Origin: Syntrophotalea acetylenivorans
GTDB taxonomy: Bacteria; Desulfobacterota; Desulfuromonadia; Desulfuromonadales; Syntrophotaleaceae
Length of the DNA stretch: 64,000 nt
Assembly: GCF_001887775.1 (NCBI RefSeq)
Contig: NZ_CP015519.1
Span: 2,418,001 to 2,482,000 of the forward strand
Reading direction: 5' to 3'
Part shown: piece after piece, positions 15,325-25,323 of the stretch
Layout: each line of letters starts with the position of its first letter
Position numbering within the stretch: the stretch's first letter is position 1
Made by a program: the position numbers and the translations under genes
Notes under the pieces: model-generated
The model's input: the letters and a program-made list of their open reading frames with translations, nothing else
Databases searched by the model: none
What the model was told of the DNA's origin: nothing

Positions 15325-15516
15325 CTTCTCGGGATTGCAATTGTTTGGTGTCATCTTCCAGCCGACACAACCGCAGGCGGTTAGTCTCCTCTACCCCGGT
15401 GCGGGCTATCATTGAAGGCACTGTTCAGGGGAGGCTGTTTCTGAAACGGGTGGAGTGCTGAGAGAATAAGTGTTCTACTAATTGAGTAAATTGTTGAACC
15501 GGGAGGCTTTGGGAAC

Positions 15517-18429
15517 ATGCTGCTTTTATTTTTGGCCTTGGCTGTTTTTGTGCTGGTGCAGTTTAATGCTCTGCGACAACAGAATCGTGTTCTTGCCCAG
15601 CGTCTGAGTCAGCTGGAGGCTTTAGTTAAACAGGACGCCGAGTCGGCAGAGAAACCACAAGTGCCAAATGCCGAGACGGCTCCGGTTACGGCCGCGGAGG
15701 ACTTTGCCTTTGAAACGATAGAGTCGAACGGGATTTCCGTTTCTTCAGCACAGAAAGGGGAACCAGCTAAAAAAGTGAAACCCGCACCGGCTGCCCCATT
15801 GCCGAAGTATGTCGTTCCGAACGCTGCAAAAACAGATTCAAAGCCTGCCGTGCCGAGTTTCTGGAAAAAGGTCGAGCGCCAGTTCCTGGAAAACTGGACC
15901 GGCATCCTCGGCGCGGTGATTATGGTGATGGGGGTTGCGTTTCTCGGCGGTTACGCCTATTTGCAGATGATACCCTTTCATCGTTTTTTGCTGTTGATCG
16001 CCTTTGCCGCGCTGTTGATGGGGCTCTTTACCTTTTTGCGCAGTAAACCCCAGTGGCTTAAATTGGCCCTGTGGCTGCGGAGCAGTGCGTCGGCCATCCT
16101 GCTTTTTGCCTGCCTGGGGGCCGGGGGCTTTCCGGCCCTGCAGTGGCTGACCGATCCTCTTGCCGCCCTTGTGCTGCTTTGCCTCGGCATCGCCGTCAAC
16201 CTTTATCTCGGTTTCATCGGCGGCCGGCAGGCGGTGGCGGCGATACACGTTGTATTGTCTCTGGCGGCCCTGGCTGCCGCCCCACCGACCCATCTAATCC
16301 TGATTATCGCTGCCTTGGTGACCCTTTACGGTATCGCTCTGACCTACCGGGATAAGTGGGACTATCATCTGCTGTTGACCATCTCCAGCTTTTTCGTGTT
16401 TCACCTGTCCTGGTATGTGCGGACTTTGGGTGGTGTCGAGGATGCACGCCGTGATTTGCTGGGTCTGGCGGTCGTGGTTGCGGTGGGTGTTTTGGCGGCA
16501 CTGGTACATTATCGTCAGGTTTATAAAAGTCGGGAATTCGTGGCACTGCCCTTTGTCGTTCACCTGCTCAATTGGCTTTATTTTGGCTTCGGCTTGCTCT
16601 GCTATGCCCAGGGAACTCTCTGGAAGACCTTTTTTCTGGCCGGCGGCGGCGTTCTGGCCTTCGGCCTCGCCCGATGTGCCCGGCGTGTGCCGGTGCGCTG
16701 GCTGTATTTGACCGACACCCTGGTGGCCAAATTGTTGCTGGTGCTGGCTTTGGTTTCACTGAATCAATGGCAGGTCGGTTACGTGGTGATCTGCTCCCTG
16801 GTCGTTTTTGCCGGGTTGCTGTTTGCGGTCCTTGCTGCAGTAGAGGAAGAAGAACTTCTGTTCCAGGTCGGCTCCCGGCTGGCGCAACTGGCCGGTCTGA
16901 TATTGATTCTGCTTACCTGCCTGAGCTGGCCTCACGCCGATGACCCGCAACGCTACAGTAATGCTTTGTGGTTGGGCTTGTGTGCTCTGGCGAGTACAGT
17001 ATTGCACCGTACGGTCGGACGAAAGGAGCAGCGTGATCAGGGGGTTCTGCCAGTGATGCAATTTCTGGCCGGCATAATGGCGGTGGCACTCTATTTTCAG
17101 CTACATCTTCTGTCCTGGGCCGAGTATGGTCTGCTGCTGGCGGTGCCCTTGTTTTATCTGCGGGAGCGCAACCAGGATGAAGCTTGTGGTGGGGCGTTGC
17201 TGCTGTTTTTACTGGGGGTGCATGGGATATTCTGGATCCATTTTTCTCCGGCCGATCATTTGCCCTGGGGGCTGAAGACGATCCATGCGCTGCCGTTGCT
17301 GGTTTTGGCCGGCGCCGCTATCCGCTGGTCCTGGCACCGTGTCCGCCAGAAGCATTATGCCTGGATCGGCATTTACCTGATGGCCGGTAACCTGTTCCTG
17401 ATCAGTTACGATCTTGGCCGGGCCTATTCGCCACTTATCCCGGGAGTGGTCTGGTTGCTTCTCTCACTGGCGGCGTTGGAACTGTCCACAGTGATACGTC
17501 GGCGTCGTTTAGGACAATCCGATTGTCACTTGCTGTATGTGGGTCACGCTTATGTGGTGGCCTTTCTCGTGCGCTACTTCATGGTGCATGTGCCCTCCGA
17601 AGCCTATCTGGGTACCGTTTCGGTGCGGCTGCTGGTGGAGTTTCTGGGTCTGGCGGTTCTTATGTACTGGGCTTTGCAGAAGCGGCCGACGAGTGATTCC
17701 GGAGACAGGAACTGGTCGCACCTGATGCCGCTGTATGCCGAAGCGACCCTTCTATTGACAGTGTTTGTGCTGCTGCTGGAACTTAACGAGTTCTGGTATC
17801 CTCTGTGTTGGATGGGGCTGGGCTATCTCTGCCTGATGGTGGGTTGGCTACTTAAAGAGAATTTTTCCCGGCTGCGGGTTTATTCCCTGTTGTTTAGCTG
17901 GGCGGCAGCTTTTTATGTGGCGTTTTTGACCAGCAGCTATGTGGTTCCTTCTGATCTCTGGTATCGACAGGCCTGGTTTGCCGCCACCATAACCATTCTG
18001 CTGCAGCTGCCCTACGGTTACCTGGTCTGCGCCCGCAAGGCGTTGCAAGACATAGCCTGGCCGATCTCGTTACATCGGCTGGCCCGCCCGGCAGATTTTT
18101 TCCGCATCCAGATCGGAGCCTGGGTCTTTTATCCCCTGTTTGCCGCGGTTGCCGTTTTCCTCTACTGGACCTTCGATCTAACCATTCTGACCCTGTTGTG
18201 GGTGGTGGAGGCCTTTGTCATTTTCGCTTTCAGCTTGTTGTTGCGGGCCGATCATTTCCGCTATGTTGCCCTGAGTGTGATCGGCGTTTGTTTGCTGCGC
18301 CTGGTTTTTTACGATTTGTCCCATGCAGGCACCTTGACCCGTGCCCTGGTGTTTTTGGGGGTTGGGATCGTTATGCTGCTGATTCATGCCTTGTTCAACC
18401 AGTTCAAGGGGCGGGTGACCGATGGCTAA
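15517..18429 (+). CDS. DUF2339 family large membrane protein
   Basis: 970 residues. One N-terminal membrane helix leads into a short coiled-coil (QNRVLAQRLSQLEALV), then an Ala/Pro/Lys-rich linker to about residue 115, then some two dozen hydrophobic helices to the end. FLENWTGILGAVIMVMGVAFLGGYAY near 125-150 is the family's entry motif. Function unknown; large size suggests a transporter or envelope scaffold. The M48 protease gene overlaps its last eight bases, so the two are translationally coupled. GGGAGG precedes the ATG. Confidence 0.82.
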   Translation: MLLLFLALAVFVLVQFNALRQQNRVLAQRLSQLEALVKQDAESAEKPQVPNAETAPVTAAEDFAFETIESNGISVSSAQKGEPAKKVKPAPAAPLPKYVVPNAAKTDSKPAVPSFWKKVERQFLENWTGILGAVIMVMGVAFLGGYAYLQMIPFHRFLLLIAFAALLMGLFTFLRSKPQWLKLALWLRSSASAILLFACLGAGGFPALQWLTDPLAALVLLCLGIAVNLYLGFIGGRQAVAAIHVVLSLAALAAAPPTHLILIIAALVTLYGIALTYRDKWDYHLLLTISSFFVFHLSWYVRTLGGVEDARRDLLGLAVVVAVGVLAALVHYRQVYKSREFVALPFVVHLLNWLYFGFGLLCYAQGTLWKTFFLAGGGVLAFGLARCARRVPVRWLYLTDTLVAKLLLVLALVSLNQWQVGYVVICSLVVFAGLLFAVLAAVEEEELLFQVGSRLAQLAGLILILLTCLSWPHADDPQRYSNALWLGLCALASTVLHRTVGRKEQRDQGVLPVMQFLAGIMAVALYFQLHLLSWAEYGLLLAVPLFYLRERNQDEACGGALLLFLLGVHGIFWIHFSPADHLPWGLKTIHALPLLVLAGAAIRWSWHRVRQKHYAWIGIYLMAGNLFLISYDLGRAYSPLIPGVVWLLLSLAALELSTVIRRRRLGQSDCHLLYVGHAYVVAFLVRYFMVHVPSEAYLGTVSVRLLVEFLGLAVLMYWALQKRPTSDSGDRNWSHLMPLYAEATLLLTVFVLLLELNEFWYPLCWMGLGYLCLMVGWLLKENFSRLRVYSLLFSWAAAFYVAFLTSSYVVPSDLWYRQAWFAATITILLQLPYGYLVCARKALQDIAWPISLHRLARPADFFRIQIGAWVFYPLFAAVAVFLYWTFDLTILTLLWVVEAFVIFAFSLLLRADHFRYVALSVIGVCLLRLVFYDLSHAGTLTRALVFLGVGIVMLLIHALFNQFKGRVTDG

Positions 18430-19351
18430 GATGCGTTTTGTCGTACTATTGGCCCTGCTGGTCATTGGCGGTGCTCTGGTGGTGCAGTTGGCCAGGGAGA
18501 AGGTGCAGACGCCTTTAGAATCGACCTTGACCCGCACTTACCAGGTGCTGGGACGGCCTATACAGTCCCTGGACCGGGCCTTTACGCGAATTATTCCCAT
18601 CGACAGCCTGGATGAAAAAGAGTTTGGCGAGGCCATTGCTGTTCGTTACGCCGCAGCCAAACAAGGCGATGAGGCGTCTCGTCAATATCTGCAGGAGATC
18701 CTCGACCAGTTGTCGAAGTTTGCAAAAAAACCTTTCAAGTACCGGGTTTTTCTATTGCCGCATTCGGTGCCTAACGCCTGCGCTTTGCCTGGCGGGGTGA
18801 TTTTGGTCACTGAGGGGTTGCTGGAGGTCCTTGGGTCGGAGGCCGAGCTGGTCTCCGTATTGGCTCACGAGATGGGGCATGTTGAACGGGGTCACTGTTT
18901 TGAGGCAGTCAAGTTTCAGATGCTGTTTAACAAGTTGAAAACCCCGACCTTGGGCAAGCTGGCCGACTTTGCGGTGGGGGTTATGCTCCGCCATGCTTTT
19001 AGTAAAACCCAGGAAAATGAAGCTGACGATTATGCTTTTGCTCTTATCCTGCGGACCCCCTATGATCCTGCCGCAGTCGGGGGTGCCTTTGCGAGTTTAA
19101 AGGCTTATTCCGGCCAGGAAGGCCGCTCAAAGCGATCCCATGCCGACCCGGTTAGAGATTATTTCATGACCCATCCACCCTTGGCGCTGCGGCACGACAA
19201 GTATGTGCAGGCGGCTCGTATCTGGTGGCAGAACCACCCCGGGGCGAAGCGTTATATCGGCAGCGGCAATCTGCAGCTGCGGGAGAGTTATTATCGGCGT
19301 CAACGTCCCGGGGAATGGCGCCAACCGGGCAGCCACAACTCGCGGGGATAG
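18422..19351 (+). CDS. M48-family zinc metalloprotease, membrane anchored
   Basis: 309 residues. An N-terminal hydrophobic helix (about 5-23) anchors it or acts as signal peptide. HEMGH (about residue 150) is the zinc site, and ENEADDYAF (about 200) supplies the Glu third ligand as in M48 peptidases such as BepA/LoiP. ACALPGGVILVTEGLL precedes the helix as in the family. A C-terminal HPPLALRH element is also typical. It probably degrades misfolded envelope proteins. It overlaps the DUF2339 gene by eight bases, which suggests a shared envelope role. Confidence 0.9.
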   Translation: MAKMRFVVLLALLVIGGALVVQLAREKVQTPLESTLTRTYQVLGRPIQSLDRAFTRIIPIDSLDEKEFGEAIAVRYAAAKQGDEASRQYLQEILDQLSKFAKKPFKYRVFLLPHSVPNACALPGGVILVTEGLLEVLGSEAELVSVLAHEMGHVERGHCFEAVKFQMLFNKLKTPTLGKLADFAVGVMLRHAFSKTQENEADDYAFALILRTPYDPAAVGGAFASLKAYSGQEGRSKRSHADPVRDYFMTHPPLALRHDKYVQAARIWWQNHPGAKRYIGSGNLQLRESYYRRQRPGEWRQPGSHNSRG

Positions 19352-19620
19352 GTCGCTTATTCCCTCCCATGGCGAATCTATGGGCCAAAGCCGGACGGCA
19401 GGCCCAGGGTTTCTTCCTGGGAGTCTCTTCCCCTGAAACACCCAGTCTGCATTCTCTACGCCTTCATTGAAAAACATTTCTGGCAATGCGCTGAGTCGGT
19501 ACTATAATTATGAGGCACGGTCGGTTTTTATCGGAACGCCTGGCGAGTTCCCCGGGAATGACCGATTCCGTGTTCGTACCCGCGTTAACCTGTTGACCCT
19601 TCTGCGCGAAAGTCGAGGCT

Positions 19621-20472
19621 ATGCATAAGATCGTCGTTCATCCCGGAAGTGCCCACCGCGATGATTTCATGGCAGTGAGCGTTCTGCTGGCCAACCTGGA
19701 AGAGGCGGAAGTGTTTCGCCGCGACCCGACCAGCGAAGACCTGGCCGATCCAGCCACTTATGTGGTGGATGTCGGCATGCAGTACGATCCCCGATTGGGC
19801 AACTTTGATCACCATCAGGATGCGTCTCTGCCCTGTGCGTTTCATCTGGTTATGCAACATTTCGGTTATCACGAGGACGCCCAGCTGGTGTACGGCTGGT
19901 ATCCGTTGATGAGCATGATGGACGTTAAGGGGCCTCACAAAACAGCCGAGTATTTCGGCGTCGATGCCAGTTTGCTGCTGGCCTCTGCTTCGCCGATTGA
20001 TGGTTATATCCTGTCGCGCTTTTCCCGGGTTGAGTCCTTGGGCAAGGATGACCTGATCTATAAGTTCATGAAAGAAATGGGACGGGACTTGCTGACGTTG
20101 ATCGGGGAGAAGAAGCAGCGCCTGACACGGTTGAAAAAGGAAGCGAAAGTGGTGCAGGTGAATCACCTCAAGGCTATTGTCAGCTATATCGATGACAACC
20201 CCAAGCTGGCGATGGAACTGTATCTGCGTTACCTGGGCGATCCGAGCATCGGGATTTGTATCGCGCCGTCGGTGCGCGGCAAAGGGTGGGAGTTGATGCG
20301 GCTTAAGGATCACAAGGATGTGGATTTTCGGGATATTGCCAAAGATCCAAAGGTGCGCTTCGTCCATGCCAATGGTTACGTGGCGGCCACCCACGCCCTG
20401 CTGCCGGTGGATCAGGTGATTGATCTGGCCAGCCGCTGCATCGTGGAAGGTCATGAGCATCGAGCGGTCTGA
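19621..20472 (+). CDS. MYG1/DHH-like phosphoesterase-type protein
   Basis: 283 residues. HPGSAHRDDFMAVSVLL at the start and NFDHHQ near residue 62 are equivalent to the HDGxFHxDE and FDHHQ motifs of the MYG1 (UPF0160) family, a branch of DHH-like metal-dependent exonucleases and phosphoesterases. LKDHKDVDFRDI and VRFVHANGYVAAT near the end match the family's tail. Mitochondrial MYG1 is a 3'-5' RNA exonuclease; the bacterial substrate is unknown. Monocistronic, with a 269-base leader containing an isolated TATAAT-like hexamer near 19502. Confidence 0.75.
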   Translation: MHKIVVHPGSAHRDDFMAVSVLLANLEEAEVFRRDPTSEDLADPATYVVDVGMQYDPRLGNFDHHQDASLPCAFHLVMQHFGYHEDAQLVYGWYPLMSMMDVKGPHKTAEYFGVDASLLLASASPIDGYILSRFSRVESLGKDDLIYKFMKEMGRDLLTLIGEKKQRLTRLKKEAKVVQVNHLKAIVSYIDDNPKLAMELYLRYLGDPSIGICIAPSVRGKGWELMRLKDHKDVDFRDIAKDPKVRFVHANGYVAATHALLPVDQVIDLASRCIVEGHEHRAV

Positions 20473-20503
20473 CTGTTTCGACAATGAACAACGACAAGTT
20501 GCT

Positions 20504-20538
20504 GGAAGAGCCCTTCTGCCTGATGGAAGGGCTCTTCC
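20504..20538 (+). terminator. Strong hairpin after MYG1-like gene
   Basis: GGAAGAGCCCTTC (20504-20516) and GAAGGGCTCTTCC (20526-20538) make a perfect 13-base stem, 32 bases after the stop. No T run follows, so it is either a rho-assisted terminator or an mRNA 3'-end stabiliser. The rest of the 331-base gap to 20803 shows nothing firm. Confidence 0.6.
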
Positions 20539-20803
20539 GGTTCGCGGGCAAATAGTGAGATGGCACCCTCAGAAATCCGGGCGGCCAATTTTTTGTTCCC
20601 AGCCGATAGAAGAAAGTCCGCGGTGATGGCTCGACAACCAGGCTGGTTTGTTTCTCCGTATAATTAGAGAATTGTAGAAGGGAATGTCCTTGGTTGCTTG
20701 GCCTGTCCGTTTTTGGTAATTTGTTTTGTTTACTTTGTGCCAGGGACCTTAGACCGTTGCCGCGGTGCTGCAGGTGCCGACCCTTAACTGATCAGGACTA
20801 CCT

Positions 20804-23047
20804 ATGATCCCCCATTTGCGCGACCTCTGGTCGACTTTGTTCGAGCGCGGCCAGCCGGCCGGCTCCAGGCCACCCGGTAAGCTCGGCACCTTTGTCGGCG
20901 TCTTTACCCCGACGGTGCTGACGATTCTCGGGGTCATTATGTACCTGCGCTTCGGCTGGGTCGTGGGGCATGTAGGCCTGTGGCAGGCGCTGGTTATTGT
21001 TTTGCTGGCCAATGTCATCACCTTTATTACGGCTTTAAGCTTTTCGGCGGTGGCTACCAACAGCCGGGTGGGCGTCGGTGGAGCTTATTTTATCATTTCC
21101 CGCAGCCTGGGACTGGAAATCGGCGGCGCCATCGGCATTCCCCTGTTCTTCTCGCAAACCCTGTCGGTTACACTGTATGCCTTCGGTCTGGCCGAATCGT
21201 TACGTTTTGTCTGGCCGGGCATTCCGGTACAACCTGCCGCCTTTATCATTATTTTACTGGTGGGCGTTCTGGCTGTTCGTGGTGCCCAGGGGGCGTTACG
21301 CCTGCAGGTTCCGATCCTGGGACTGATCGCCCTGTCGTTGCTGGCCTTGGCTGCCGGCAGTCTGTTCAACGGCCAGGCAGGCCGTCTCCTGTCCTCGACG
21401 TCTTCCGGCGAGTTCGGTTTCTGGACTGTGTTCGCGGTCTTTTTCCCGGCGGTAACCGGTATCATGGCTGGCCTCAGTTTATCCGGGGACCTGGACAATC
21501 CCCGCCGCTCTATCCCGCAAGGCACCGTGCTGGCTACGCTCACCGGGTTTGCCGTTTACCTGCTGGTGCCGGTGTTGTTGTGTCTGGGGGGGGATCCGGC
21601 AGATTTGCGTAGCGATTCGCTGGCTTGGACCCGGATTGCTCTGCTCGGCCCCTGGCTGGTGCTGCCGGGACTTTGGGGGGCGATCTTTTCTTCGGCGGTC
21701 GGTTCGATTCTGGGAGCGCCTCGCACCCTGCAGGCGCTGTCTATGGATCGTCTGGCCCCCCGGAAGCTCGCTGCCGGTCGAGGGGAATCAGAGCCCGTCG
21801 CCGGTTTGTTGGTTGCCCTGGCCATCGCTTTGGGGGCTGTGTTTCTCGGAGATCTCAATACCGTTGCCGAGGTTGTCACCATGTTCTTTCTCAGTGTTTA
21901 TGGAACGGTGAACCTGGTGGCTACTCTGGAAAAAGTTTCCGGCAATCCGTCCTGGCGACCGGAGGTGCAGATCCCCTGGTGGCTGAGTTTGGCGGGAGCC
22001 TTGGCTTGTGGCGGCGTAATGGTGCTTATCGATTTGCGCTCCAGCCTGTTGGCGATGACCGTGGTCTGCGTCCTGTGGCTGCTGCTACGGCGTCGCGAGC
22101 GACGTGAAGATTGGGGCGACGTACGCCGTGATCTGTATGAAACCATTATTCGCTGGGCTTTGATTGGCCTGTCGCGCCGTCCCATGACCGCCCGCAACTG
22201 GCGGCCGCATATACTGGTATTCGTCAGTAATGTTGATCGCCGCTTGCCGCTGGTGCGTTACGGCGCCTGGTTCAGCCAGAACCGCGGAGTCGTAACGGCC
22301 TGTGAATTGGTGGTGGGTGATTTACTCAATCTCGACCTGGATATTCACCGGCGGGAGGGCCAGATCGACGAAGCATTACAGCAGGCAGGGATCGTTGCTT
22401 TTGGCGAGGTTGCCGTGGTGGACAATATCGAGCAGGGTATCATGGATGTCGCCCAGGCCAACGGTATCGCCGGTATCGAAAGCAATACGGTCATTCTCGG
22501 CTGGCCCGACGATTTGCAACGGCTGGCTCATTTTCTAAGAGTCATTCGTCCCTTAAGTCGCCTGAACCAGTCTCTGGTCATTGGCCGGGCCGAACCTCTG
22601 GTGCCTTTACGGGAAGGGCAGCGGCGTACCATCGATGTTTGGTGGGGTGGGCTGCAGCGCAACGGCGACCTGATGCTGTTGCTGGCCTATCTGCTGTCCC
22701 GTAATACCGAGTGGCGCCATGCCCGAATCCGCATTTTAAGTGTGGCCTCCAACCCGATGGCCAAAGAGCAGACAGAGCGTTTTCTTTCCAAATTGATTCC
22801 GGAAATCCGCATCGCGGCAGAAATCGAGGTCATGATCAAACCGGCCGATATGAGCGTTGTGGAGATGATCCACAAGGAAAGTGCTGATGTCGACCTGGTA
22901 ATCCTCGGTCTGGCTTTGCCCGAGGAGGGCCAGGAAAGCGTTTACGCCGAGCGTATCACCGAGCTGGCGGAAGGATTGCCGTCGTGCTTTTTCGTTCATA
23001 ACGGCAGCCTGTTTATCGGTGAACTGGTTTCGCCCGGCATCGACTGA
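20804..23047 (+). CDS. SLC12-like cation-chloride cotransporter family permease
   Basis: 747 residues. Twelve or so membrane helices (about 25-430) of the amino acid-polyamine-organocation superfamily, beginning with KLGTFVGVFTPTVLTILGVIMYLRFGWVVG, the strongly conserved first helix of Na-K-Cl cotransporters, and SGDLDNPRRSIPQGT in the middle. After the membrane part is a cytosolic domain of about 290 residues with alternating strands, ending DLVILGLALPEEGQESVY, as in eukaryotic and archaeal cotransporters. Its role is salt-coupled ion movement across the inner membrane; ions are not predictable. Stand-alone, with AGGA before the ATG. Confidence 0.85.
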   Translation: MIPHLRDLWSTLFERGQPAGSRPPGKLGTFVGVFTPTVLTILGVIMYLRFGWVVGHVGLWQALVIVLLANVITFITALSFSAVATNSRVGVGGAYFIISRSLGLEIGGAIGIPLFFSQTLSVTLYAFGLAESLRFVWPGIPVQPAAFIIILLVGVLAVRGAQGALRLQVPILGLIALSLLALAAGSLFNGQAGRLLSSTSSGEFGFWTVFAVFFPAVTGIMAGLSLSGDLDNPRRSIPQGTVLATLTGFAVYLLVPVLLCLGGDPADLRSDSLAWTRIALLGPWLVLPGLWGAIFSSAVGSILGAPRTLQALSMDRLAPRKLAAGRGESEPVAGLLVALAIALGAVFLGDLNTVAEVVTMFFLSVYGTVNLVATLEKVSGNPSWRPEVQIPWWLSLAGALACGGVMVLIDLRSSLLAMTVVCVLWLLLRRRERREDWGDVRRDLYETIIRWALIGLSRRPMTARNWRPHILVFVSNVDRRLPLVRYGAWFSQNRGVVTACELVVGDLLNLDLDIHRREGQIDEALQQAGIVAFGEVAVVDNIEQGIMDVAQANGIAGIESNTVILGWPDDLQRLAHFLRVIRPLSRLNQSLVIGRAEPLVPLREGQRRTIDVWWGGLQRNGDLMLLLAYLLSRNTEWRHARIRILSVASNPMAKEQTERFLSKLIPEIRIAAEIEVMIKPADMSVVEMIHKESADVDLVILGLALPEEGQESVYAERITELAEGLPSCFFVHNGSLFIGELVSPGID

Positions 23048-23077
23048 ATTCTTGTCGGTCCTGGTCGTCACGTCTTT

Positions 23078-23476
23078 TTATCTCGTTAGGGCCCACACCT
23101 TACGCGTGGTTTCTCCCCATTTAAGCCCCTTTTTGAACCGCTGCAGGAACAGTTCGGGAATTTCGATGCGGGAGTAGCCAACGGCTTGAATTCCGAGATC
23201 AAACAGAGAGTCGGGAAGGCAACCCGCCGTCGGCCCCATAATGCCTACGAAACTGGCGTCGACGCACTGGGGCATCAGGCCCGTTAACGAATCGTTGGTC
23301 ATTGTGGTGGCGGTGATCAGAATCTTGTCGCATTGCTTTAGAGGGGCGGGATTGTCGGTCATAGTGAAGGAGTAGCTGCCCTGTAGCAGGTTTTGGGATT
23401 TCTCCAACACGATCACCTCGCCGGTTTTTTTGCCAATGAGTTTCTCCAGTGGCCATTGCTGAAGGGGGCCTCTCTG
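23078..23476 (-). pseudogene. DUF364 family remnant (C-terminal half)
   Basis: On the minus strand the frame opens right after a stop at 23477-23479, with no ATG. It reads the C-terminal half of DUF364, a putative heavy-metal-chelating domain: CDKILITATTMTNDSLTGLM, then FVGIMGPTAG. DUF364 proteins normally have about 250 residues; about 130 remain. The terminator of the upstream ompA-like gene abuts it, so it would not be transcribed from there. GTG 23416 could start a 112-residue product, but without a clear ribosome binding site. Confidence 0.65.
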
Positions 23477-23485
23477 TTAAAAATT

Positions 23486-23517
23486 AGACAAGCCGCAGCT
23501 TTTGCTGCGGCTTGTCT
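23486..23517 (-). terminator. Rho-independent terminator of the OmpA/TSP3 gene
   Basis: AGACAAGCCGCAGC and GCTGCGGCTTGTCT form a perfect 14-base stem with a TTTT loop. On the minus strand it is followed by a T-rich tract (AATTTTTAA). It lies 45 bases past the OmpA-like stop codon. Confidence 0.85.
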
Positions 23518-23561
23518 TTTGGTATTCAAGTTTTTAACGATTCAGCTTGTTTCGCTGAGAA

Positions 23562-24827
23562 TTATTCAGGCAGCACCGCGCAACAAACCAGCTCGACGCG
23601 ACGATTTTGATAGCGTCCTTCTTCCGTGCTGTTGTCGGCTATGGGTTGGGTTTCACCATAGCCGCGGGCGACCAACTTATCACCGTCGAAGCCGTATTGG
23701 TCAATCAGTGCCTGGCGCACAGCGGCAGCTCGTTGATCGGACAGCTGCTGGTTATAAGCTTCTTTACCCATGCTGTCGGTATGGCCGGTTAGCAGGATGA
23801 AGGGCACGTTTTTGTTGGCACGGACGAATTCTGCGGCTTTATCGACTTCGGCATTGAACTCTGGTTTGATCACGGCGCTGTTGAAATCGAAGTTGATGCG
23901 CAGGGTGAGCTTCAGTTCGCAACCGGTGGCATCGACGGGAATACCTGCCGGAGTGCCGGGGCACTGGTCAAGGTAATCGTAGACGCCGTCGCCATCGCTG
24001 TCGAGGGAGCAGCCTTTGCTATCGACCGGGGCGCCTGCGGGGGTATCGGGGCATTGGTCAAGGTAGTCGAAGACGCCGTCGCCATCACTGTCAAGGGGGC
24101 AGCCTTTGTTATCGACCGGGGCGTCTGCGGGGGTGTCGGGACACTGATCGAGGTAGTCGAAGACGCCGTCGCCATCGCTATCGAGGGGGCAGCCTTTAGT
24201 ATCGACGGGGGCACCCTGGGGGGTGTTCGGGCACTGGTCCAGATCATCGGTGACGCCGTCACCATCGCTGTCGAGAGGGGCTTTAGGGGCCGGTGCCGTT
24301 ACTCCGGCAAATTGGACCAGAAAGCCGGCGGTGTAGGTCAAGTTGTGTTCCAGGTTACTTTCGTTAAAGGCCATCAGATGCCGCACATCGGCGCGCAGGG
24401 CTATATTTTCGGCAAAGAAATAGAGCAGGCCGCCGCCGTAGTTGGCCATCCACTCATGGTCGTTGTCGAGGTCGTAACCACCGACGCCGGCCGCCAGATA
24501 GGGAACCAGCTTGTTGTCGGGCATGAAGCGATACAGAGCGTCGAGACGATAGGTAAAAAGATCGACATCGCTGTCGGAGGAGTCGTCACTGTCCAGGTTG
24601 GCGCCCCCCAGTACGGCCTCAAGGCCGAATTCCTTGCTCAGGTTGTAGCCGAGGCCGAGGCTGTAGGCAACGCCGTCATCGTCAACGGGCTGGTCGCCTT
24701 CCATGAGCACTCCACCAAGCATGGGGGACACGGTCACGACGCCGGTTTTAAGCTCAGCCAGCGCGACTGCCGGAATCAGCAAGCCAGTTATGATCATTAG
24801 TGCGATAAAACATCTAGTCACTTTCAT
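23562..24827 (-). CDS. OmpA-family outer membrane protein with four calcium-binding TSP3 repeats
   Basis: 421 residues from ATG 24827, which follows GGAGGTGTTCA. A signal peptide ends at AVALAE; then an eight-strand-like beta-barrel domain of about 175 residues. Four repeats of LDSDGDGV...DQCPxTPxGxPVD...GC (about 36 residues each, nearly identical in DNA as well) form a stiff calcium-binding spacer, about 195-335. The C-terminal OmpA domain ends with ILLTGHTDSMG and ARGYGETQPIADNSTEEGR, which bind peptidoglycan. It links outer membrane to cell wall. Confidence 0.92.
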   Translation of the reverse strand: MKVTRCFIALMIITGLLIPAVALAELKTGVVTVSPMLGGVLMEGDQPVDDDGVAYSLGLGYNLSKEFGLEAVLGGANLDSDDSSDSDVDLFTYRLDALYRFMPDNKLVPYLAAGVGGYDLDNDHEWMANYGGGLLYFFAENIALRADVRHLMAFNESNLEHNLTYTAGFLVQFAGVTAPAPKAPLDSDGDGVTDDLDQCPNTPQGAPVDTKGCPLDSDGDGVFDYLDQCPDTPADAPVDNKGCPLDSDGDGVFDYLDQCPDTPAGAPVDSKGCSLDSDGDGVYDYLDQCPGTPAGIPVDATGCELKLTLRINFDFNSAVIKPEFNAEVDKAAEFVRANKNVPFILLTGHTDSMGKEAYNQQLSDQRAAAVRQALIDQYGFDGDKLVARGYGETQPIADNSTEEGRYQNRRVELVCCAVLPE

Positions 24828-25035
24828 TGAACACCTCCACATTGGTATAGGAAAAAGATTGGACAAGAATAATCTGCCTGCAATAATAATTTTCTAAATA
24901 TAACCGCGGTGGTCGTATCTTGCAAGGGGTAAACTGACATTAAAGAGAGAAATAAATCAGGACCTGGAGATGTTGCTGTAGTTCGTTTCCTGGTTTTGGC
25001 TCACTGCAAAAGGCGGGTCGGCGTTGGAGCCTGAA

Positions 25036-25323
25036 TCAAGGGGCGGCAGGTTGGTTTTCGGGAAGCCGGTGACAGAACAGGCAGCGCCGTCCCGCAGGGT
25101 GGTCTGCAGTGAAGGGGACCTGGTCAGGGTTGTGGCAGCTTTGGCAGGAAGTTTCGGCCGATTTTTTTCCTTGCAAGATGGCGGTGTTCCAAAACGGCCG
25201 GTGGAGTTCGTTCGCTGGCAGGTTGGGTGTGGTGGCCGGGGGCGCTTGCAGCAAAAAGAAGAGGATGCCGATGCCCACGAGAATCAGGGCGGCATCGAGC
25301 AGGCGCCGTCTGCCGATTTTCAT
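25036..25323 (-). CDS. Small membrane-anchored diheme c-type cytochrome
   Basis: 95 residues. One N-terminal membrane helix (about 8-27, LLDAALILVGIGILFFLL) anchors a periplasmic tail with two CxxCH heme motifs, CQSCH and CLFCH. The longer frame up to 25467 is a shadow of the next gene. Its ATG overlaps the stop of the dehydratase activator gene by four bases (ATGA), so it is translated with it. An electron-carrying role for the dehydratase pair is not obvious, because heme attachment occurs outside the cytoplasm. Confidence 0.78.
   Translation of the reverse strand: MKIGRRRLLDAALILVGIGILFFLLQAPPATTPNLPANELHRPFWNTAILQGKKSAETSCQSCHNPDQVPFTADHPAGRRCLFCHRLPENQPAAP

Noticed and set aside
19502-19508. 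TATAAT box before the MYG1-like gene
   Set aside because: No -35 element at a suitable distance.
23940-24290. Short tandem array looking at first like a CRISPR or minisatellite
   Set aside because: It encodes the four TSP3 repeats of the OmpA-like protein; repeats are coding and have no unique spacers.
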